64,000 nucleotides of DNA, taken from contig JANTQA010000008.1 of NCBI GenBank assembly GCA_027625915.1, positions 2,001,001 to 2,065,000 of the forward strand, written 5' to 3'. This DNA comes from Anaeramoeba flamelloides (lineage: Eukaryota > Metamonada > Anaeramoebidae). The position numbers and the translations under genes were made by a program. Below the pieces are notes generated by a model. It ran no database searches, was not told the origin of the DNA, and was given only the letters and a program-made list of their open reading frames with translations. Numbering within the stretch: position 1 is the first letter of the stretch; every line of letters starts with the position of its first letter. Positions 1 to 11,143 of the stretch are shown here, piece by piece.

Positions 1-920
1 TTATTTCATATACGTACAAGGCGCAATAAAAATTGATTTTTATTTTTAAAAAAAATTCTAAAAATAGAGGCACCATATCCGTTTATGTATTTAAAAAAAA
101 AGAATTAATTTCTTGAAAAATTGTTTTTTTTTTCGAAAAAAAATAATAATTTCTGGGTTGATCAAAAGAGTTTATAAAAAATGAAGATATTCATTGGTGA
201 AAAAGAAAGAAGAAAGAAGAAAGAAGAAAGAAGAAAGAAGAAAGAAGAAAGAAGAAAGAAGAAAGAAAGAAGAAAGAAAAAAAAAAATTAATCATTCTAA
301 TGAAAAATAAAACTATATTATATTAAAATTATTTGTGATTTTGTATTTTTTTTAATAAACTTTTTAAATAATTTTTTTAGATAATAATAAAGAAAAAAAA
401 AAAAAAAACAATGATGATATCAGTTACAATAGTATTAATAATAAAACCATTCAAAATAACAACAAAAAAAAAACAAGAAAACAAAGATCAATTGAATATA
501 AACATTCTTTATATAATTTTGTACAAACTACAAATGGAATTCATAAATTACCAAAATTAAGGATAAAATGTATCAATATATTTGATCCAGATTTAAAAAC
601 TTTATTGTTAAATTGTAATTGAATTAATCAAGAAAAAGGTAAACATTATTAATTATTATTAGATTATTCAATCGGATGAAAAAACCTTTCTATTATTATA
701 ATTCTTTTATCAATAATAATAATAATAATAGAACTAATTTTAGAAATTTTCAAGTGTTAAATAATCTTTCAATTAGCTTGCACTTATTGAATTTAAAGAA
801 AGCCTTTTCAAAGATTTTTAAAGAAAAATTTCTTATTTTGTGTGCAGGGATTTACTTTTTTTATTTTTTTGTTTACAAAAAATTGATGTAATAATTAAAT
901 GGAATAAACTGTTTGAAAGA
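1..920 (+). other. Coding-like debris with a GAAA-type purine microsatellite
   Basis: Positions about 200-290 are a purine-only microsatellite of GAAAGAA-type units. After a T-run ending in TTTAG at about 380, the plus strand reads for about 80 codons as Asn/Lys-rich protein-like sequence, including YNFVQTTNGIHKLPKLRI and NIFDPDLKTLLLNCN, and stops at a TGA near 620. A second open stretch at 676-891 carries an Asn run and RTNFRNFQVLNNLSISL. The composition resembles coding sequence of this genome, but I cannot join the pieces into an intact gene and I do not recognise the family. It could be exons of a real plus-strand gene, a decayed gene, or part of an inserted element. It matters because it faces the truncated aminopeptidase gene next to it. 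Confidence 0.3.
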
Positions 921-1034
921 ATTTTATTCCTCCGTGTCCAAACAAAATGAGAAAAAATAAAAAAAAAAAAATAAAATAAAAAAAAAAAGAGAAAAAAGAG
1001 AAAAAAGAGTAAAAAGAGAAAAAAAAAAATTTAC

Positions 1035-1445
1035 TTTGTTGTCTTTTTTTACAAGCACCCTTCCAGCGATTGTAAGATCACGATCAAACCAAGTGTACCA
1101 TAATCCACCACCATATGTTGAAACGGCAATTTGGATTGATCCTTGTGTTTGCTTTTTGGAGATTGGCTTTACACGGAGGCCTGGCGAGTCGGTATGAGCA
1201 CCAACGATAGTGAAGCCGTTTTCTGATTTGTAGTTTCCACCAACAGAAAACGCAATAATTGCAGATGAATTACGGGTGATAAAATAAGATTTCCCTTTTT
1301 CTAAAGATTCAGACCATGCTTCTTTTTCATGGAGTTGAGTGAACCCATTTGAACTAAACATTTTTGCTAATTCAGTTGTGGCGTGGTATTGAGTTGGTGA
1401 TTTGTTTACAAAATCAACAAAGTTTTGGGCTAATTCTTCAGACAT
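1035..1445 (-). CDS. DNPEP: Aspartyl aminopeptidase (M18 family), first exon only
   Basis: Cytosolic metallo-aminopeptidase of family M18, which removes N-terminal Asp/Glu from peptides. The exon encodes about 137 residues from ATG at 1445 (MSEELAQNFVDFVNKSPTQYH). It shows family hallmarks: the metal-ligand His in GAHTDSPGLRVKP and the strongly conserved YGGGLWYTWFDRDLTIAGRV block. I chose the inner ATG because the upstream in-frame extension (FLASQNIFQKQKF...) is AT-rich and unlike the family. The exon ends AAA|GTAAAT, a good donor at 1034, followed by a long pyrimidine tract. The enzyme is normally about 450-480 residues, so roughly 70% is missing. No continuation is visible on the minus strand down to position 1. 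Either later exons lie left of the window across a long intron, or the gene is broken. Family identity is sure; completeness is not. Confidence 0.88.
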
Positions 1446-4400
1446 TATTAAAAATTCAAAAATAAAAAAAAATGAAATAAATTTTTGCTTTTGGAAAATA
1501 TTTTGAGAGGCAAGAAAATGAATCACTTTTTCCCAACAAATTGTTTTTTTTAAATAAATAGGAACATAAAATCTTGCTTCCAGGTTTAAGAAATAATGAT
1601 AAAAGTTTAATTGATCATTTTTTTGAAATAATTTGTGTTTTTATTTGTGATTGAGAAAAATAGAATAAACCCACACTTTTATTTGGTATACTTTATAAAT
1701 ATTGAAAAAAAGAAAATTATTCCTTTTCAAATTTCGTCAAATTCTGAATTTTTTATAAATAGCCATTTCTATTGTAATTTATAGGATCGGGGAAGGGTTA
1801 AATTCGCTTTTTGGACAGGTTAAGTCAGATAAGGATGTGTTAGATTATGTTGAGGGAGGTTTGGGTTGCTGGGATGGAATGTTAGGGAATTTTCGTCTAG
1901 GATTTTGAAAAACAATAATTAAGAGATCAATTAGACTTTTGTAACTTTTTTCAAGGGGTACAAGTTTTTTATTGAAAATTTGGAATCAAAAATTTGGTTT
2001 CAAACAACTTTTTAAGAATTTTAATATTGATGATTTTTACATTTTCGATTTTCAACGATTGAATTAATAAAATAATATATAATCACAAAATAATATTTTT
2101 GATTTCCCCCACAATCATTAAAAGCCATTAAAAACTTCCAGACTAGGAAAATAATCAAGATACTATTTAAAAATATTGTAAAAAGTCAATTTTACCTTGT
2201 TGAAAAATTTGAAATCTACTAATCTACCCTGAGAAATTCAGATATTGTTTTAAGGAATATCTAATTGTATTGTATATAGACAATGCTTTTATGTTCACCA
2301 ACATATTTATTGAGTTTAAAGAATGTTGAGTAAAGAGATATTTTTTATATTTTTGTTTTTTTTTTCAAAATTTTTTATTTTGTTGAAATATTTATCAGAA
2401 TACAAATTCAAACTTTACCACATAAGATTCGAAAATATAAATTTCATTCTTCAGAGGTTATTCCTAATTCCCTTTAAAGTATTATATATTTATTTTTTTC
2501 TATTTTTTACCTTCTAAATTTTCTTTTTATTGACTAAAAAGTTATAAGAAAAAACTCAAGTGATTACTTACCAGAACTGGGGATTGTAACACCAAAGTAT
2601 GAGTCACTTGAAAATAAAAACTAAAAAAAAAAAAAAACTGCAAAAAACATCCTAATATTTAAGTGGGGTAAGTACATTTTTCATTTTTTGAGTGCCACCA
2701 TTTATGTGAAACTAAATTCTTCAAATCATTTCTTTAACCAAATATATTAATATTTTAATAAATACAAGAGTGGAATATATCCTAGTGTAAGATATTTTCA
2801 TACCAACAAAAAAACTAAAATCAAAAAAATGAAAAGATTGATCAAAAAAAATAAATAAAAATCATTTATTACTTGATCTTATCTATAAAATTTTACACAA
2901 TTACTTTTTCTTTAATTGGTTTTATTTTTAATTCTTTATGGAAATAATTTTGTTTGTAAAATTTTTGATAAACAAATTACTGTTTATTTCTAAAGAATTT
3001 CCAAAATGAATTTAAAATCCTATTTTCATTTAATTCATCTAATTCTAGTTTTAGTTCAGAAAATCAGATATTTTTTTTAATTCTTCTTGAGAGTAATGGT
3101 TTATTGGACAATTACGTTTGATTTAAAAATTATTTATTTTCCATTAAATTGAGAACTCAAAAAAATTCTGAATCTGAATGAAATGTTTTCTTGAATTTTT
3201 CAATTATTTTGATTTGAATATTTTGTAACTGTTTTTTGATTCCCAGAATTCAACCCCTCTATTTTAATTTTTGAAATAGTATTCTTTGTTTTGGTTTTGT
3301 TTGATAAAAATATTTTGTAAAAGAATTTTGGAAGCAAATTTTTCAAAAAATGTATCTAAAATAATAATAAATACTAATGGGCCCAGAAATTCAAGGATAA
3401 AAAATAGTTTTTAAGATTCATATACTAAGAAGATTAAGAAAACCAATCTTGGAAAATAGGCTTTTATCAATTTTTTTTTTTTTTCATTCTTGATTTCAAC
3501 AAATTTATTTGGAATGGTGATCTTTCGTGTTTGGTCTTCTAAAAGAAAATATTTGTTGAAAATGCACACCTTTTCGGGTATATTTTTTTGGTTTACTGTT
3601 TGATTAATTTCAATTGTTCGTATAAACACATTTCTAGATCCAAAACCAAATTTAATAAAACCAAAAATTTAATCAAAAAAAATGTTAAAAAAATCAAAAA
3701 ATTTAAGATTCAACTCTGAATTACGTTGATTCTTTTCACAAATAAACTAGTGGATGGTGTTTTCTGTTCCAAAGTTTCAATATCAGGTGTCCACTCAAAA
3801 AAAATATTTCAGTAATGTTCACACAATGAAAATTTTTCAAAATGGTAAAATATACTTACTTCCTTAACATAAATTCTCCAATTTTATTTTTTCATATAAG
3901 TTTTGTCTCAAATCAAACCTCTATTTTTTCCTCTTCTTGTTATGATAAATCATCTGATTAACTACCTAATATTATACAAAAGTTAAAATCGATTTTGAAA
4001 TTAAACTCACTGATATTTCGAGTAAAATTTAAATTAGGAATCCAATTTGTTTGTAATTTTCCATTTTTTTAGAAATTTTTTTAAATTGTTTGGTTATTTT
4101 CTTGGACAAAAAATTTTATCAAAAATTTCTTCCATTTTTTGAGATAAATTTTCCAATTTAATCTATTCACATTGAGTGCTTTTTAAATAATATCACAAAA
4201 GGAAACCAATATCTGTATTTATTTATCGTTTATTGTCCCTTTTTTTTCTTTGATTATTTAATCTGTAGGTCTTCTGAGAAAGAGAATCAAGCTTTTTATT
4301 TTGATACACGGGTTTTATTAATTCTTTACAGATTATTTTAGCTACTTTTATCTTAATTTCTAAAAAGAGCAGTATTTCAATTCCCAAATCTTGTTTCACA

Positions 4401-5061
4401 ACAATGAGTTGAAGAAAAGAACAATAGCTATTCAAAGATAGTAATTTGAAAATGATTTCACAATAATTTTTCTCGATTCTTTTGAATTGACATTAAATAT
4501 TTAAATTAGAACTTTCTGAGCAAATAACCTTACATCATCACAAACAAAAATAAGTTTTATCGGATTTTATAGAACCAATTTAAGGAGTACTTTCAATTCA
4601 TTTGATCAATAACCCCAAAAATAAAAAAACAAAACATGATCTCTGGGTTGGTGTTAATGTAAAATATTGAAAAATTGAAAAACATTTCAAAAATTCTTTG
4701 TATCGAAGTTAACTGCAAACTTACAAAAAGAATAACCTTAAACAAGATTAGTGTTTAAAATAGATTGCAATGATCTTTTTCCAATGTTTTAATTCCACTG
4801 AAAAAACTCTTTTTGAAAAAATTTAATTTTTTTTAAAACACTTTTCTGTTTAAAAGTGTTTTCAAGGGTTAGAAATTCTCTTCAAGTGTTTGAAAGGTTT
4901 CAAAAGTCTTCCACCTTTGGTAAGGTTTTTTGAAAAGACTGTATACTTTCTAAATGTAAGATGATTTTGTATAACCAAATACAATAGTGGGAAATCATTT
5001 TTTTTTTAGTCAGCTTTAATCAAATCTTTCAGGTTATTGTTTGGAATAAAAGAAGAGTGTT
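1446..5061. other. Gene-free stretch with dispersed repeats and exon-like scraps
   Basis: No convincing intact gene. About 1,790-1,910 is an unusually G-rich island. Minus-strand exon-like scraps occur: 2,573-2,612 (reads DSYFGVTIPSS, bounded by CAAG and a perfect GTAAGT donor), about 3,728-3,800 (WTPDIETLEQKTPSTS..., then GTAATT) and 3,411-3,640 (KVCIFNKYFLLEDQTRKITIP). Their phases do not join into one frame. About 2,740-3,460 matches 17,511-18,240 (repeat family C), and about 4,000-4,440 matches stretches near 51.5 and 53.2 kb (family B). Confidence 0.5.
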
Positions 5062-5478
5062 ATGAGTAATCTTGTGAATAGAAAGAAACACCAAAAAAAT
5101 AAAAAAAAAGGAAAACCAGGAAACAAGAAACCCCAACATAAGAATAACAACAAGGAAAACAACGACAAAGAAAAACATGAAGAAAAAGATCAAAAAGATC
5201 AAAAAAATCAAAGACAGGAAACAGATCAAGAAAAACAAGAACAAAGAGCAAAGCCTCAAAGCCGTGTTTGGCTTGTAGTTAGGCCACTTATTCGTGTTAT
5301 TGTAATAATATTAATTTATTGGCTTTATCGTAAATTTTTTGGTAACCGACACGGCAACAGCCAAAACGAAACAATCTTGAGAAATTCCATGTGCAAACAA
5401 GAATGGTCAAAAGAACAGTGCGACAAGCATATTAAGAAAGTTTTAGAAATCAAAAATAAACACTTTCATCAGAATTAG
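5062..5478 (+). CDS. Small single-span membrane protein, family not recognised
   Basis: Single-exon ORF of 138 residues from ATG at 5062 to TAG. Residues about 1-67 are highly charged and low in complexity (Lys/Asn/Glu/Gln, for example KKHQKNKKKGKPGNKK and KEKHEEKDQKDQKNQ). Residues about 69-93 form one hydrophobic helix (VWLVVRPLIRVIVIILIYWLYRKFF), interrupted by two Arg. The 45-residue tail ends with CKQEWSKEQCDKHIKKV, a CX8C pair in a probable helix, followed by a basic C-terminus. No signal peptide is visible. I infer a single-pass protein, perhaps in the ER or mitochondrial outer membrane, with a basic cytosolic N-tail. The CX8C pair is not the CX9C spacing of twin-CX9C proteins. Function unknown. 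The stop lies about 120 bp from the foldback unit. Coding status rests on the ATG, the clean helix and the higher GC of the 3' half. Confidence 0.6.
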   Translation: MSNLVNRKKHQKNKKKGKPGNKKPQHKNNNKENNDKEKHEEKDQKDQKNQRQETDQEKQEQRAKPQSRVWLVVRPLIRVIVIILIYWLYRKFFGNRHGNSQNETILRNSMCKQEWSKEQCDKHIKKVLEIKNKHFHQN

Positions 5479-5598
5479 CTTTGGTTGGTATGTTAAGAAA
5501 TACTTCTCCTTCTCCTTCCTTTTGGACAAACTCTTGTTTTGGCTTTTATGAAATGAAAAAGAAAAAAGTTACTTTTGTGTTAATAAAGTTTACTAAAC

Positions 5599-6742
5599 TC
5601 TTTTCTTTTCTTGTTTTTTTGTTAAAATAAATTTTTGATTCAATCGTTTTTTCTTTCGATCCTTTTTGTATGTTTTTTGTTTTTGAAATTGTTTTTTTTT
5701 GAACAATTTGAGAAAAATGAGAGATGATCTTAAAAAAAAACAATTTTTCAATTTTCCAAATTGTGGTTCTTTTCCCTTATAAGAAGTGTTTGAAATATTC
5801 TCCAAGATGTTTGAAAACCCAAAATACTTGAAAATTTAAACAAAGTCGATAAACAATCTTTTAAGAACTTTTAAGAAACTCAGGTGTTCAAATACAAATG
5901 TTTGACAATAAAATAGGAATTTTACTTTTTGACAAAATATTTTTATTGTGAATTTTCGACTTTTGGCTATCTGAAGAGTTTTTGGCACCTTTTGAGTTTA
6001 CACAAGTATGACAGTACTTGTTAGGCTAAGAGAATGTCTATGTTGGGGGATGTTTGGTTTTGGTATGGCTGGTATTGTGTTGTGTTGAGGCTAGATTAAA
6101 CCAATTTCTCTTCTGTAATAAAAGTTAAATAAGGTTTGGTATTGGTTACTGCGTAGGGTTTGTGAAAGTAAGATTAGACATTACTTTGTTCCTTTGGATT
6201 GTTTTGAAAATAATTTTATAGCAATCAAAAACAATTAGGATAAATTTGCTTTCTAAAGACATTTATCCTCATTGATAAGATCATTTCGAAATGATCAGAA
6301 ATTTTACAGTCATATCAGATACCATTTCTTTTCAAACAAAATTAGTTGAATATTATACCACCTTTGTAATTCTAATTTGAAATTTTTTCATAAAAAATAG
6401 AATCATTTTTATAATTCAAAATTTAACAACAAACCATTGAACTGATAACAGTTATACCTGAGTTTCTTAGAAGTTCTTAAAAGATTGTTTATCGACTTTG
6501 TTTAAATTTTCAAGTATTTTGGGTTTTCAAACATCTTGGAGAATATTTCAAACACTTCTTATAAGGGAAAAGAACCACAATTTGGAAAATTGAAAAATTG
6601 TTATTTTTTTAAGATCATCTCTCATTTTTCTCAAATTGTTCAAAAAAAAACAATTTCAAAAACAAAAAACATACAAAAAGGATCGAAAGAAAAAACGATT
6701 GAATCAAAAATTAATTTTAACAAAAAAAAAAAGAAAAGAAAA
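5599..6742. repeat. Foldback unit: two near-identical 287-bp inverted arms
   Basis: Arm A (5599-5885) is the reverse complement of arm B (6456-6742), with only about four or five differences across 287 bp, mostly single bases or A-run changes. The 570-bp spacer (5886-6455) holds a GT-rich island at about 6,000-6,190. Each arm carries the same short ORF starting MENISNTSYKGKEPQ, outward on the minus strand in arm A and on the plus strand in arm B. I see no transposase and no clear target-site duplication. The near identity in a genome where other repeats are far more diverged suggests a recent or gene-converted structure. A transcript through both arms would fold into long double-stranded RNA. 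Confidence 0.85.
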
Positions 6743-6870
6743 GATCGAAAAAATAAGAAAAAAATAACAAAAAAATATTTTTTTGTTCTTGAAATCTGTA
6801 AAAAAATACATTAATCTGAGAAAACACTTATTGTTTCTTTTAGTTTAACAGTTGGTTCAAAAAAAAAAGA

Positions 6871-6951
6871 TGCTAATGACAGGACTCGAACCTGCGCGGA
6901 TACTTCCACTGGGACTTAAATCCAGCGCCTTAACCACTCGGCCACATTAGC
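6871..6951 (-). tRNA. tRNA-Leu(UAA): tRNA-Leu (anticodon UAA)
   Basis: Class II tRNA of 81 nt without an intron. The acceptor is GCTAATG/CATTAGC with discriminator A. The D-arm contains the A-box-like TGGCCGAGTGGTTAAGGC. The anticodon loop is TTTAAGT, so the anticodon is TAA, reading UUA. The last anticodon-stem pair is an A-C mismatch. A long variable arm follows (TGGAAGTATCCGC), then a T-arm with GGTTCGAGTCC (B box). The 3' flank on the minus strand is TCTTTTTTTTTT, a Pol III terminator at about 6859-6869. UUA is expected to be the dominant Leu codon in this AT-rich genome. Confidence 0.96.
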
Positions 6952-9253
6952 AGATGTTTAAATCATTGAAAATTATTTCTTGAATATAATCTATCATAAA
7001 ACTTCAAATTCAAAAAGAAACAAAATTATTTTTCTCGCAAAATTCAAAATTTAGTTTGAAAATCAGAATGAATTAAACTCATAGAATATACTCTATTTAA
7101 CTAATAAAATTAACTTTATTGACTAAAAAAGAGTTTATTATTTAATAACACCAATTAACAATGAAATTTAATATATAATTCTTTATTCTCCTCATTCTAA
7201 ACCACACAAAAACCTAAAATACTAAAAATGAAAAAAAAACAAAACCAAAAACTAAAAAAAAATGAGATACCTTATTCAGAAATGAGTATTACATATTTTT
7301 CATAACTGAACTTTCATTAAAAAAGAGTAACAAAAGATTGTTGAACAATAATTAAATTCATTTTAAAAGACATTACATAGTCCAAATTTTCTTAATGATT
7401 ACTAGTCTTTTCGAAGGTTTTTTTTTTTCACATGATCTTTTCCAAAAAAAAATGTAGCAAAAAAAAAAAAACATTATTAAATAAAAAAAAAATAAGAAAT
7501 AAAAAGAGAAAGAAAAATTATTCAAAAAAAAACAAAGAAATCAAAAAAAAAAAGAAAAAGAAAAAAAGAAAACTAAAATTTGAAAAATTAGAAAAAATGT
7601 TTCTGATCCAATAATTTAAGAAATTTTTTCAATAAGAAATCCAAAATAAAATCCTCAAAGACACTTCCAATATCATGAGAAAAGGTGTTAAATTTTGAGA
7701 AGAATATTGACAGTTCTTAATACACGCACTTAAGGGATTAGTATTCGAAAAAAAATCTTCAAGTAAATATTAAAGAAAATCCATCTTGAAATAGATAAAT
7801 AAAGTAAACAGCGTATTATTAAAAGATCTAACATGATTTTTAAGATTATTTCGAGAAATGAATTAATTTTTTCCAAAGTTAATTCATTTTTTCTCTTTTT
7901 CAAAAAGTTCAAAACCCAGTATATTTGACAATAATATCAAAAAAAAAATTTTTTTGAAAGAGATAAAAAAACCTTAAAATCAGCCATAGAAGTTGACAAA
8001 AATAAACTTTAAAAGCCCTACTACTAGTATAAAAGCAAAAAATGTCCATTTTTCTGTAATTTTTTTTCAATCTCCTTTTTCAAAAACCCCATAAACAAAA
8101 GGTTGCCTAAAATATAAAAATAATTACTAAAAAAACCTAGCCAAATACTTTGTTCAAAACCAACTTAAAGATATTCCAAAAGAAGTCAATTTAAAGAAAA
8201 AAGACAAATAAAGGCTATTTTTTGCTTTAATACTGGTAATAGGGTTTTATAATAAAACCATAAAGTTTTAGAATGACTCCAGAATAAAAAAATCAACGTT
8301 TTCTAAAATAAAAATATTTTTTTTTTCTAGATTAAAAAATTGATCAATTACTTTATTCAAACTCATATTTCACATTAATTTTTCTTTTTTTTTTAATTAA
8401 AAATTTTGATTTGGTTATTTGTTTTTCTCATATTTTTTTTTGTTAAAAATTCTCCCAAAATACTACAGTCTTTCCAAGTCTACCATAAAATTCAACTTAT
8501 CACCAACAGAAATACCTTTTAATAGAATTATTTTTTTATCAATAAAAATTACATAGTTTAATCAAAAAGAAATAACCCAAAGATTAAAAGCACCTAAATA
8601 TTTTACTATTATTTCTCATTTTATCACAATATTTCCAAACAAATAAAATAAATTCAAATTAATTATTCTATTAAAAAAACTATTAAGAAATATTTTTTAA
8701 ATAACACTTTTTTAAATAATAATAGTTCGTTGTTTATTCTCCTTATATAAAAAATAATATCTTATCTTTTACATTTCAAGAAATCACCTAGTTTATTGGA
8801 AATAAAAGAAAAAATCAATTTTTTATTATCTTCAATTGCTAAATATTATATTTATTTTTCTTACAATTCTAAAAGTAGATTATATCATGATGTTATTTAT
8901 TCATATAAACTATCAAAATTACCAAAAGCGGAATTTAACAAAAATAAAATCATTTTTCAAAATTTCATTTTTCTTTTCCAATCTATGAAATTTAATAAAA
9001 AAGGATCAAATCCTTGTAACTGGAAATTAATAAGCATAAATATATTTCTTTAAAAAAGAAACAGCACATTTTCCTAAACTTGATAAACAGGAATTGATCA
9101 AGTTTAATTGAATCTTTGTAAAAATAATCCTTATAAGTAAGAAAAATCATTTCTCTAAAGTTAAAAAAAGATTTTGTATATAAATTTCATTGGGTCGGTG
9201 TACAAAAAAGTATGTTATTACATTTAAAAAAAAATAATAAATAAGATTAACTA

Positions 9254-9447
9254 CAATCAGTTCCACTTAACATATAAACTTTCAGTGAAATTAAGATCAC
9301 AAAAAAATCACAAATTAAAGCACATTTTTTGGATTTTTTTTTTTTCACAAATTATTTTACTAGAATTTACATTTTATGCCTAAATTTGAGATTTTTTTGT
9401 ATGTTAAATTTCATTCAAAGTTTGTGCCTTAAAAGTGGAACTGACTG
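9254..9447. mobile_element. MITE, TA-flanked palindromic family, copy 1
   Basis: Element of about 194 bp with ends CAATCAGTTCCACTT and AAAAGTGGAACTGACTG, flanked on both sides by TA. The internal halves are imperfectly palindromic around the motif GTGCCTTAA/TTAAGGCAC, with a central T-rich run and ATTTTACTAGAATTTA. TA duplications and CAGT-type ends fit Tc1/mariner-derived non-autonomous elements (inference). No coding capacity. Confidence 0.85.
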
Positions 9448-9610
9448 TAATTGGTTATATGAATTATAAAATTCAATATTTAAACTACCAAAATTTTTAC
9501 TTGATTATGAAATAATTACCAAAAAAAAAAAAATAAAAATAAAAATAAATTATTCCAACTCAATATTCTTTTTAGCAGATACTAGAAGACACATTTATAC
9601 TAGATTTTTT

Positions 9611-10831
9611 GATGATATCCTATATTATCATGAAATTAACCATAAAATAGCAATAATAACAAAAAATGGTAATTATCCCATATTTATCCCGGAAAATCAT
9701 AAAATCGTGATAAAATAATTATCACGATAAAATGAAAAATTATTTTTTTGAAATCAACTTGAAAATAATCTCTAGACTGTTACCAAGCCTTGAGACTTTT
9801 ATAACACTTTCCACTTTAAAAAATGTTTGAAAGTGTTTGTAAGGGTTACTCATTGTTTATAAGTGTTTAAAAGTTTTGAAAGACCGAAAACTTATATAAA
9901 GGAATAAGACTGTTTGTTGTCTAAAAAAAAAATATTTTCTTTTCATTTTTTTTTTTAACAAAATATAAAATCTCAAACAAATTTTATGATAAAACTGATA
10001 ATAATCCATTTCAACAAATAATTGAATATAAAATAGATGTGTTTTCTTACAATGGAGTTGTTACCTTCACAATTTTAAATAACCAAAAAGAATAAAGAGT
10101 AATTTTCCTTCTTATTGATGATAGATTAAACAAAAAACCTCTAAGCTCAAGTTGTGTTTGTTGTCTAAAACAAAGATGCTCGAAGAATAAAAATAAAAAG
10201 AAAACAAATTGACAAAAAATCTTTATAATTAGTGATAATGTGGCCCAGTTTTTGGAAAAGCTTTTGAATAAGTTATCCAACTCCTTTTAGCTTTCATAGA
10301 ATAAATAAAATGGTTTCACTCAAGAATAAATTCTTTAAAGAACATGCGAAGGTTTGGCTGTTTTAGAAGCTCATTATTCAACACTCATTACAACACCAGT
10401 TTTGATTTTGAAAATATTTATTTCTCTTTAGTTCTTATTGTAGTTGATCTTAAAGGATCGATAAGTTTGTCAACCAAATCAAAAGAGAATAAAATAAAAC
10501 TCTATTGATCTTATCCTTGATTATATCAAGTATCGTTTTTTTTTAGTTTTTTAAAAAGGATAACTTTGATTCATCTAATCTATTTTTTTATCTCCAAAAA
10601 AACTTAATTTGAAAAAATATTGCTCAATTAGCCCAAAAACACATCAACTATTATATCGCGATTTCTTTTTAATTGTGATATTTTGGCATTTATCACGATT
10701 TTTTAATAATTATCGTGATTTTATAGAATCTCACGATTTGTCATCTTATCGCCATTTTATTGAATAATCTCGATTTTAAAGAAATAATCGCGATTTTTGC
10801 AACTTTATCATGAATTAAGCATGATATCATC
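9611..10831. mobile_element. Probable decayed DNA transposon with TIRs and subterminal ATCRCGAT repeats
   Basis: The ends are inverted: GATGATATC at 9611 and GATATCATC ending at 10831, with a second matching block (ATCATGA / TCATGAATTA) just inside. Both subterminal zones repeat variants of ATCGCGAT, ATCACGAT and AAATCGTGATAA, at about 9,700-9,735 and at least six times in 10,656-10,800. Inside, the plus strand at about 10,030-10,440 reads in one frame as protein-like sequence with several stops (RVIFLLIDDRLNKKPLSS, KIFIISDNVAQFLEKLLNKL), as if a coding region had decayed. I cannot assign a transposase family and see no clear target-site duplication. Confidence 0.45.
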
Positions 10832-10881
10832 TAAACTTCCAATGAACAAAAAAATCAAAATAAGGACAAAAAAAGCCTATA

Positions 10882-11143
10882 ACCCTAATAAAAAACGTTT
10901 TTCATAACATCTATATAACATTTTTATCACAAAATTTCCTTTTATATGATGATTTTTTCAATATTTTTTTGAAAAAATATTCTTAAAACAGACCTATAAC
11001 ATGTTAGAAATTTTATAACACTTTTTATAAAGAATGTTTATGATATAAAAGTTGTTATTATAAAATTTTATAACATTTGAAACCTTTATAACACCTTTAC
11101 AACACGTTTATAACATGCTATAATTTTTTTTTTTTATTAGGGT
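10882..11143. mobile_element. Small TIR element with ACCCTAATAAAAAA ends
   Basis: Element of about 262 bp with ends ACCCTAATAAAAAA and TTTTTTTATTAGGGT. The interior is a degenerate series of TATAACA-type words (ATAACATTTTTATC, TATAACACTTTTTATA, TATAACACCTTTAC). The target-site duplication is not resolved: the flanks are TATA on the left and AACA on the right. The CCCTA ends recall piggyBac-type MITEs, but the expected TTAA flanks are not present, so the class is open. Confidence 0.45.

Noticed and set aside
181-300. ORF MKIFIGEKERRKKK... over the purine microsatellite
   Set aside because: It exists only because a GAAAGAA repeat has no stop in this frame. No other support.
5029-5259. Minus-strand hydrophobic ORFs opposite the small membrane protein
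   Set aside because: They are the antisense reading of the Lys/Glu-rich N-tail; runs of Phe and Leu are what AAR codons give on the other strand.
11136-11143. ATTAGGGT as telomere-like sequence
   Set aside because: A single TTAGGG-like word that is the end of the small TIR element; no tandem array.
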